NCBI GenBank assembly: GCA_037974665.1
Contig: CM075768.1
Span: 9,407,501-9,471,500 of the forward strand
Direction of reading: 5' to 3'
Source: Ehretia macrophylla
Lineage: Eukaryota; Streptophyta; Magnoliopsida; Boraginales; Ehretiaceae
Length of the DNA: 64,000 bases
In this document: positions 57,800-64,000 of the stretch, one piece after another
Layout: each line of letters begins with the position of its first letter
Position numbering within the stretch: the first letter of the stretch is position 1
The notes under the pieces: model-generated
Database searches by the model: none
The model's input: only the letters and a program-made list of their open reading frames with translations
Told to the model about the DNA's origin: nothing
Position numbers and translations under genes: made by a program

Positions 57800-59030
57800 T
57801 ATTGGACTTAATAATTTCTTGTTAATTTTAGTTTTGATGATAACAAATAAGAAAATTAATATGTTTTTTAGGGTTAAATTGAACAAAACATTGGAAGAAA
57901 TAAAATGAAGTTTTGTATAAATATTGTTACTGTAACAACAGAAAAACTATAGTAAATCAATAACTGTAGCAACTTGGTTATTGTACCTTGTTTGAAAATT
58001 TGAAATCGAGTACTATAATACTTGAAAATTTTTGAAAATTAGAGGTAATTTTTGACACTATATGGACTTTGAAAAATTGGAGATTGTTATTTGTTTTTGC
58101 AGAAAATTTGACTCACTATTTGACATTATGGAGAGAATTTGAAATTTTGAGTACTGTTTCATAGTGCAAAAAAATTGAAAATTTGAGTTACTGTTTAGTA
58201 CTGTAGAAAATTTGAAAATTTGAGTTGTTGTTTGTTACTGTAGAAAATTTGAAATTTGAGTTACTGATTGACACTGTAGCAAATCTGAATGTTAGAGTTA
58301 CTATGCGGGCCATATAAAAATATGTTGGAGTTACTGTGCGGGCACTGTAGAAGGTTCGTTGGAGTTACTATGTGAGCACTAGAAATAGTTATTTTTCATT
58401 AAAAATGCCTATAAATATACCAAAAATTTCCAAAAAAGTTTACACAACAAAAACTTGCAAAGAACAATACTCCTACCCAAATCAGAGAGCTCAATATTAT
58501 TATTTTCACATAAATTTTGAAAGCTTTGTTCAACTTCATTTCAAATCCGCATATTGAAAGCTTCTAAAAGCTTGTAAGTGTTCATTTGATAATTATTATT
58601 ATTGGGCTATTATTCTTTTGCAATCATAAAATATTTTAAGTTGTACTTTTGAAATATAACTGTAATATTTTCCTAATTGAGAAGTGTTGAGTGTTAAGAT
58701 TTTGTAAGTAAAAAATCATTGCATATTGTTATCTCTTGGTGAGTTAACTTAGAAATTTTATTCTAAAAAATTTATGCTCCTGGTGCTGCTATTGTAATTG
58801 CTATTGTACTTGTTGTTTTTATTAGTGAAAAGTTACCATAAAACCAAAGAAATTCATTGGGACTGGATTGACGAACATCAGAGGGTGTGGAGAACCAAGA
58901 TAAATTGATTTTTGTCAAATTATTCTTCTTCTCTACTATAATATTTTATTTGTGCAAATTCTATTTCGTAAAATTTTTAAAATTTGCCCGTTCAATATAT
59001 TCACCCCTGCTAGATTGAACGCCAAGACCT
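57800..59030 (+). mobile_element. Copia 3' LTR (approximate right end)
   Basis: It starts TATTGGACTTAATAATTTC (expected TGTTGG) after the purine tract and contains 'ttttagttttgatgataacaaa', typical of SIRE-type LTRs. A TATA-like CTATAAATATAC lies at about 58410. The right end near 'cccctgctagattgaac' at about 59030 is set by the copia coding trace that follows. No 5' LTR of this element is in the window. Confidence 0.6.
58085..58375 (+). repeat. Degenerate tandem repeats upstream of TATA in the copia LTR
   Basis: Units of about 40-50 bases, 'gagttactgtt...actgtagaaaatttgaaa', recur six or more times with decay; the later units carry 'gcgggcactgtagaaggttcgttg'. They end about 40 bases before the TATA-like box, the same layout as in the Tat-like solo LTR. 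Confidence 0.75.
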
Positions 59031-59047
59031 AGCATAACATAGCCACA

Positions 59048-59137
59048 TTAGAACAAGTTGCTGATCTATTTACAAAATCATTGTCTTCGACTAAGTTTTC
59101 CTATCTCAAATGTAACCTGCCTTGTACTTTGTCTTGA
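59048..59137 (+). pseudogene. Second copia RNase H C-terminus (29 codons)
   Basis: The frame LEQVADLFTKSLSSTKFSYL ends at a TGA. It is another copy of the Ty1/copia RNase H end, from a different element than 57467-57563. It may belong to the older copia whose RT lies at 10038-12304, into which the SIRE-like element would have inserted; the part between is missing. Confidence 0.75.
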
Positions 59138-60473
59138 CCTATCTTGAGGCGAAATGACAAGGCAAGTTCACTAGCCTTCAATAACTTTAGTCAAGTTGTA
59201 GACAAAGAAAGCTCTAGCTCAAGCTTAGTAGAGTCGTTAGGCTCATTAGTAGACTTTTAAAAAGTAACAAATTCCCAATCTCAAGCAAATAGAGTTGGCA
59301 ATCCTCATCCTTCTAGTGATTTTTTTTGTTTTTGTTTTTTTGCTTTTGTCATAAATCCTGCTAGTGAGAAATAAATAAAACAGGGGAGAGTTAGTTAGAC
59401 ATAAAGCCATGTGACAAGAGAGAGGAGTGGGCCTGAGGATGGCAAGTATGGAAGCACGTATGTACACATAAAGTCATGTGACAAAAGAGATGAGCGGGCC
59501 TGGGGATAGCAAGCATGGAAGCACGCATGTACACATCTCTTTGACCAAAAAAAAGTACACATCTGGTTCTAGGAAAACTTATATCTTAAAGAGTGAATAG
59601 CATTTTACCCCCCTGTGGTTGACCATAGGTGTACGTTACCCACTTATGATTTCAAAACCACCACATTACTCCTTATGGTCAATAGAAAGAGTACATATGC
59701 CTATTAATGGCTAACATCCTTTATGAAAATATCAAAATGACAAACTTGCCCTCTCAATATTAAAATAAAATTACTAACAAATAATTAGAAGCCATGTCGA
59801 TCCACCCTTACCCGCCTCCCACAACAACTTTATCCCCTACAGCTCTACACTTAACCCCAACCTTCACCGCCAACTGCCCACTATCACTTCCCCTAACCCC
59901 CACCACCAACTGCCACAACCGCCACAACCACAAAAATGGCCAAAATTTGCACCAAAATAGAACCAAGAACAAAATCCATGATTTGTTTTACACAATGTAC
60001 TAGATCTAGTTGAAAGAATGAACAATCTTTCACTACTTGCTCAAGTGCTAACAGACTCCAACAAACTTACTTTTTTACACCATACACATATACATGTAAA
60101 TGAAAGTATTTATTCAAGAAGTAATCAAAATACATACACAGTAGAACACATATATACATACACAGCTAATATACATATATATAGGTAATGTGTCCATATG
60201 TTTATTCCAAAATTCATCTTTTTGTGTGTATAATGTGATCAAATTGATGAGAAATTAAGGTAGTATGTTGATTTTTAATGCAAGATGGTTGTGGTGAAAA
60301 GAAAGTAATTTTGATGCGAAAAGGAGTAAGAAATGAAGTATGGATCAATATCGAGTCGAGTTGGATTGATCAGGCTTGTTCTCAATCAATCGAGAGCAGC
60401 AATGGAGAGGAACAACATTTCCTAATCGATCGGAGCATGTCCCGATAGATCAAGACATAGGTCTATAGCTAGA
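59138..60473. other. Intergenic/unassigned, no gene seen
   Basis: The stretch is AT-rich without conserved frames. 59590-59760 has the 'ttaccccccctgtggtt' style of sequence often found at ends of plant DNA transposons, but I see no matching inverted repeat or duplication. The frame 59794-60003 is a P/T/H/N-rich chance ORF. A 67 bp tandem duplication is annotated separately. Confidence 0.5.
59399..59532. repeat. Tandem duplication, 67 bp x 2
   Basis: 59399-59465 and 59466-59532 share 'acataaag.catgtgacaa.agaga' and 'gcaag.atggaagcacg.atgtac', with about nine differences. The duplication is therefore older than the perfect 96 bp one at 5415. Confidence 0.9.
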
Positions 60474-61950
60474 TGTTGAATTATATGCCCTAAATGCCAA
60501 TTTTAGAACATAATAATTATATTATTTATTTATTGCGGGCAGTTTATTAAAATATCATTAATGCGATTAACTATTTAAATAAAAGTCCTTAGAATAATAT
60601 TCATAGATTCTATCATTAAGAGTAAGGATATGATTGACATAATCTATATTCATGAATATATTCTAAAATAGTCCCCGATCGTAGGATAAATTAATTGGTC
60701 ATTAATTTATCCAGAAAGATCGGATTGTAATCTACCATCCAAATAATATTGGATATTGATTTGGGCAATTAGTCTCATATTGTAAGGGTAGATATATAAG
60801 TGCTTGTTGAGAACAAGTGACTGGACATGACCGCTAGTACAACGAATTACATGGAATGGTCAATAATACGTTGCACAGTGTAATGGTGTAATTAGTCCTT
60901 AGACCTGAGACATCACGGTTATCTTGTGTTAGGGATAACGTAATTTGTTGGTGAAATAAAGCTAGTCCTAATCAAGGATTTGATAATGTACTTAGTGGTT
61001 ACGATCTATTCTGGCATGGAAATAGGTATGTGTAGATATGGAATCTATCAATTAGGGATCCTATGCGATCTATTAATCAAGTGACAAAAAATCCTTGGCC
61101 GAGGTAGAATAGTAGAAGTCGTTTCACGTATAATTCATAAGTTACTGATTAAATAGATTTAGACATATGATTTAGTAATAGAGTTTGACGACCCTATCCA
61201 TGACTCTGGCTCAATCGGGATAATTTAGACAGAAGGAATTGATTACATAATTGTTACTGAAGGGTTCGTAGAATTTCACTTCATCATAAGTTGGGTAGTC
61301 GTGATATACTGCTAGGTATCACTCACGACTTGCGAGAATTAAATTAGAAAAGTTTTAATTAAATATTAATTAGATTAATATTATTTTGCTGTCAATTAAT
61401 TATAAACCTGAGACATCACACACAAATGGAATTTGCAGATTAATTCGATTAGAGAAAAGATTAAATTAATTTTAGGATCGTCCTAATATTAATTTAATTG
61501 GACTCGTAATAACTTGATATTGATCTAGTTATTGTGAAGTCCAAGACTGGTCTATTTAAGACTGGCCCATATATGGCCTAGGTCATATATGACTCCTATA
61601 TATTGTAATGTTTTGACACAGGTTTAGCTAGCACAAAAAACCATAGTCAGAATAATATATAGGATTTCTCTAGAAAACCTAGTAAGGGTAAAATCCAGTT
61701 AAAGGTGCAGAATCTGTATAGATACTTTCGAAGGCTTCACAATTGGGGAACTTTGGATTGTTCAGATCCTGCAACAGATTCGTCACTGGAAAGGTAATCC
61801 TGAAATCTTTTAAATGCGTAATTAATAGTTGATTATTTATGCATGTTGTAATCTACGTAATTAGCCATGAACGGATGCATGTGTATTTGTTATTTTCGCT
61901 GCATTTATTCTGATTATAAAATTTTAAAATAACATGCACGATTCCCAACA
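60474..61950 (+). mobile_element. Copia-type 5' LTR (1477 bp)
   Basis: It starts TGTTGAATTATATGCCC and ends GATTCCCAACA. TGTTG and CAACA are perfect inverted termini, and the primer site follows directly. It has CCTATATATTG near 61592 as a possible TATA box. The five bases on the left are CTAGA; the other end of the element is outside the window, so no duplication can be checked. The superfamily is inferred from terminal sequence and LTR style, because no pol is visible downstream. Confidence 0.8.
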
Positions 61951-61951
61951 G

Positions 61952-61963
61952 TGGTATCAGAGC
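61952..61963 (+). promoter_or_regulatory. Primer binding site (tRNA-iMet type)
   Basis: TGGTATCAGAGC one base after the LTR end. Confidence 0.95.
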
Positions 61964-62443
61964 TACTGTTCATGTCTTTTACGTGATTATTCGATTATAG
62001 CACATATTGTAACACAATTAAAAGTGTCAATCATAGTTTGTGAAACTATTGTGAAAATTAGTAGTTTGTGAATCTATTAATTTTTATGCCCATTAAATTT
62101 AATTAGATTAAATATAGCCCTAGAATTCTTCCCTAATCAATTTCATAAAATTGGTTGTATGGAATTGTGATTTTGTTTCATAAAAGTTGTTTTCAAACTA
62201 TTTTGATTTGATTTTGAGACTGTTTTAAAAATTGTTTTGAATCTGTTTCAAAATTAGAAAATCAGATTTTTGTAAAAGTGTTTTACAATGATTTATATTC
62301 TGTTTTGTAATATTTAAAAAAAATTGAAAAATCAGATTTTCAGACGGATGCCCTCCTTCTCCTATCACAGCAGCAGCACCATTTGTTGGTGTTGCCGCCG
62401 CCAATGGCCTGAAAACCACAAGGAGTTGTCTTCGCGGCAGTGG

Positions 62444-62628
62444 CCATGGTAGCCGCGAGGAAGATTCCTCGCAGATGCGGCCATAGCAGCCGAAAAGAAG
62501 GTTCCTCGCGGCTGCGACCATAGCAGCCACGAGGACAGTTCCTCGCAGTTGCAGTCATGGCTGCCGCGAGGAAGGCTCCTCATGACGGCAGCCATGACAA
62601 TCGCAAGGAAAGGTCCTTGCGGCCATGG
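62444..62628. repeat. GC-rich minisatellite, 37 bp x 5
   Basis: Five contiguous units of exactly 37 bases (62444, 62481, 62518, 62555 and 62592) share CCATAGCAGCCGCGAGGAAG and then TTCCTCGCGGCTGCG with changes. CGCGAGGAA and TTCCTCGCG are inverted, so each unit is a near-palindrome. Because 37 is not divisible by three, successive units fall in different frames. The three overlapping minus-strand frames here (62225-62754) with repeated C-Y-G-R/L-L-W peptides are products of the array, not genes. Confidence 0.93.
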
Positions 62629-63537
62629 ATGAAGGTCGGCGAAGAAGAATGGAAGAAGGGGTGGGGGGCAGCGTTGCAGGGGAGAGAAAAGAAAAAAAAA
62701 ATTATTTTTGGCTAGGATTTCTGGAACCCAACCTAGATCAAGATCCGGGTCCAAGTCCAGATCTGGGTTAGGATCCGGACCGAGCCCAAACCCAAGTTGT
62801 TGGGTTTGGGGTTACACTGTTTTTATTTTCTTTCTATATGGGCTAAATAGGAATATTTGTTTTGGGCTATATTTGGATTAATTTTAAAATTGTTTTAAAG
62901 TAAGTATGGAATTGTTAGTGGCCTGTATTGGTGGGCCGATCTCAATTCAGATTTTGGTATTAAATAGTATGGACTATTTTAATGTTTGAATTGGAGTGAT
63001 TGGTCTTTTGGATTTGGACTTAATTAAAATAGGTTGGATTTATTTTAATTTTTAAAGTCCAGATTTTTTAATTAGTTTTGATTGACAAATTAATTAAAAA
63101 GCCCAAAGGTATTTTGACACTTTATATTAATAAATATTTTATTAATTATTAAATATAATTTGATTATATTTATATTTTATAAATATAATATATTTATGGA
63201 TTTAATTTAATAAAGAGTTTAGTAAATAGAATAAATTTAATAAAGAGTTTATTAAATTGGAAAATCTTATGTAAAAAGTTTATATTAGAAAATTAATTGT
63301 GTTATACTTGTAATTAATTAATTATTTATTTATTAATTAATTACTATAAATATAATGTGATTATATTTATTTAAATATGAGATATCTAAGGATCCAAATT
63401 AATAAAGGAGTTTATTAATTACATGAACCTAATATAATGAGATTATATTAGGAGACTAATTATGCTATAATTCGTGGATTACTTTTCTTTATTATTTGTC
63501 ATGTATGTTGGTGATCATGGACTAGTCTTGTATGTAT

Positions 63538-63562
63538 GAATGGATGAATGAATGAATGAATG
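63538..63562. repeat. (GAAT)n microsatellite
   Basis: Five to six copies of gaat/ggat tetramers. Confidence 0.9.
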
Positions 63563-63627
63563 TCATTATTTAATTTTTTTTACCCATTTTGGGTTTTATA
63601 TGATATTTTAAAATAGGGCTTGCATGC

Positions 63628-64000
63628 TGTCACGTCTCAACCCGACCTATAGAGGTTAGACTAGGGAGTGATCTAAACATTCAAGTCATATCACGTACTT
63701 AATCATTCATGAAAGTTTAACACTTAATGTTTTAGCCTAAACTCCACAAATTCTCCGGAAATTCGGCAGCATAACGGCTGTAATTGGGCTCTTTGGTTTG
63801 ACTTAATTCTCTAAACGCCTCAAAATTTCCAATCTCAATTTCATTTCTAACTAAGATTACTATTTATCACCAATCGAAACGCCTACTAGTTGTCTCAAAG
63901 TCTCGTTTGATTAATAACCTAGCACGATACTATATCTCGTTTGTTTGTTAATCCTTGTTACAAAAGTACATGTTGATCTTAGCTTAATAATGAGTACTTG
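63628..64000 (-). mobile_element. Start of a further chromovirus-type LTR (continues beyond window)
   Basis: TGTCACGTCTCAACCCGACC at 63628 resembles family A-C LTR ends. At 63757-63785 GGAAATTCGGCAGCATAACG is homologous to the GGAATTTCGGCAGTATAACG block of family A, and 'gtaattgggctctttggttt' parallels 'gtaattaggactccgaggct'. By analogy coding orientation is minus. It is cut by the window end. Confidence 0.75.

Larger units (their letters stand above)
61964..63627 (+). mobile_element. Leader/internal region of the copia-type element, no coding seen
   Basis: From the primer site to 63627 I find no gag or pol motif. The region is AT-rich except for the GC-rich array at 62444-62628. Around 63180-63290 'taataaagagttta.taaa' is repeated three to four times. 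Either the gag starts beyond the window or this is a large non-coding derivative. The next LTR starts at 63628. Confidence 0.5.

Noticed and set aside
59590-59760. Possible DNA-transposon end ('ttaccccccctgtggtt' type)
   Set aside because: No matching inverted end and no target duplication could be found in the window.
59794-60003. P/T/H/N-rich 69-residue frame
   Set aside because: Low-complexity composition, no domain, and no nearby promoter or intron signals.
62225-62754. Three overlapping minus-strand frames with repeated C-Y-G and L-L-W peptides
   Set aside because: The 37 bp units shift frame at each copy and so open all frames; no start context or homologous domain is seen.
1-64000. 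An integrated plant virus or a host immune or metabolic gene cluster hidden in the repeats
   Set aside because: All reverse transcriptases have Ty1/copia or Ty3/gypsy domain order with LTRs and primer sites; no movement, coat, NLR, kinase or other host domains were recognised.

Overview
The window is a repeat-only stretch of a plant nuclear genome, most likely a flowering plant. The evidence is long AT-rich LTRs, chromovirus-type Ty3/gypsy polyproteins with tRNA-iMet primer sites (TGGTATCAGAGC), SIRE-like Ty1/copia remnants, an Athila-like fragment, a TTF/ZMYM-type hAT transposon and a non-LTR insertion. I find no host protein-coding gene, tRNA, rRNA or CRISPR array. Almost every coding trace is a broken transposon gene.

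Layout. 1-8563 is a stack of long LTRs. A family-C LTR (1-4551, left end outside the window) is split by a family-A solo LTR (1172-3649). A family-D-like LTR fragment (4552-5939) follows, with a second family-A solo LTR (5940-8558) inserted in its last 5 bases. 8564-9450 is an Athila-like LTR end, primer site and gag trace. 9451-12304 holds a non-LTR insertion (9727-9990) and a hAT transposon (10175-12240) that splits a copia reverse transcriptase. 12305-15477 is a decayed SIRE-like copia pol, which resumes at 57467.

15478-57461 is one minus-strand chromovirus (element B) inserted in that copia RNase H. B is itself split by three others: element A (19449-31876, minus, carrying a family-C solo LTR in its 5' LTR), element D (about 34347-44707, plus, carrying a Tat/Athila-like solo LTR in its integrase) and element E (46634-56642, plus, gag only, carrying a family-A solo LTR). 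Target-site duplications support the order: perfect 5 bp repeats for A and all five solo LTRs, 4 of 5 bases for B, and about 4 bp for E. D has lost its left boundary. The nest is therefore four levels deep: copia, then B, then A/D/E, then solo LTRs.

57467-59137 returns to copia remnants. 59138-60473 has no gene. 60474-61950 is an intact-looking copia-type 5' LTR with primer site, followed by a leader holding a GC-rich 37 bp x 5 array. 63628-64000 is the start of another chromovirus-type LTR.

How the parts relate. A, B, D and E are related chromoviruses, probably Tekay/Del-like judging by the degenerate C-terminal chromodomain and LTRs over 2 kb. None has an open polyprotein. The most interesting signal is in their LTRs. 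Five families share a hairpin (arms around TGRGC/GCTCA) whose stem bases change together between families. It always lies 18-22 nt before a YAG/G splice-acceptor-like site, with a GTGAG donor-like site 1.1-1.5 kb upstream. This looks like a conserved leader intron or RNA element inside the LTR; that reading is inference.
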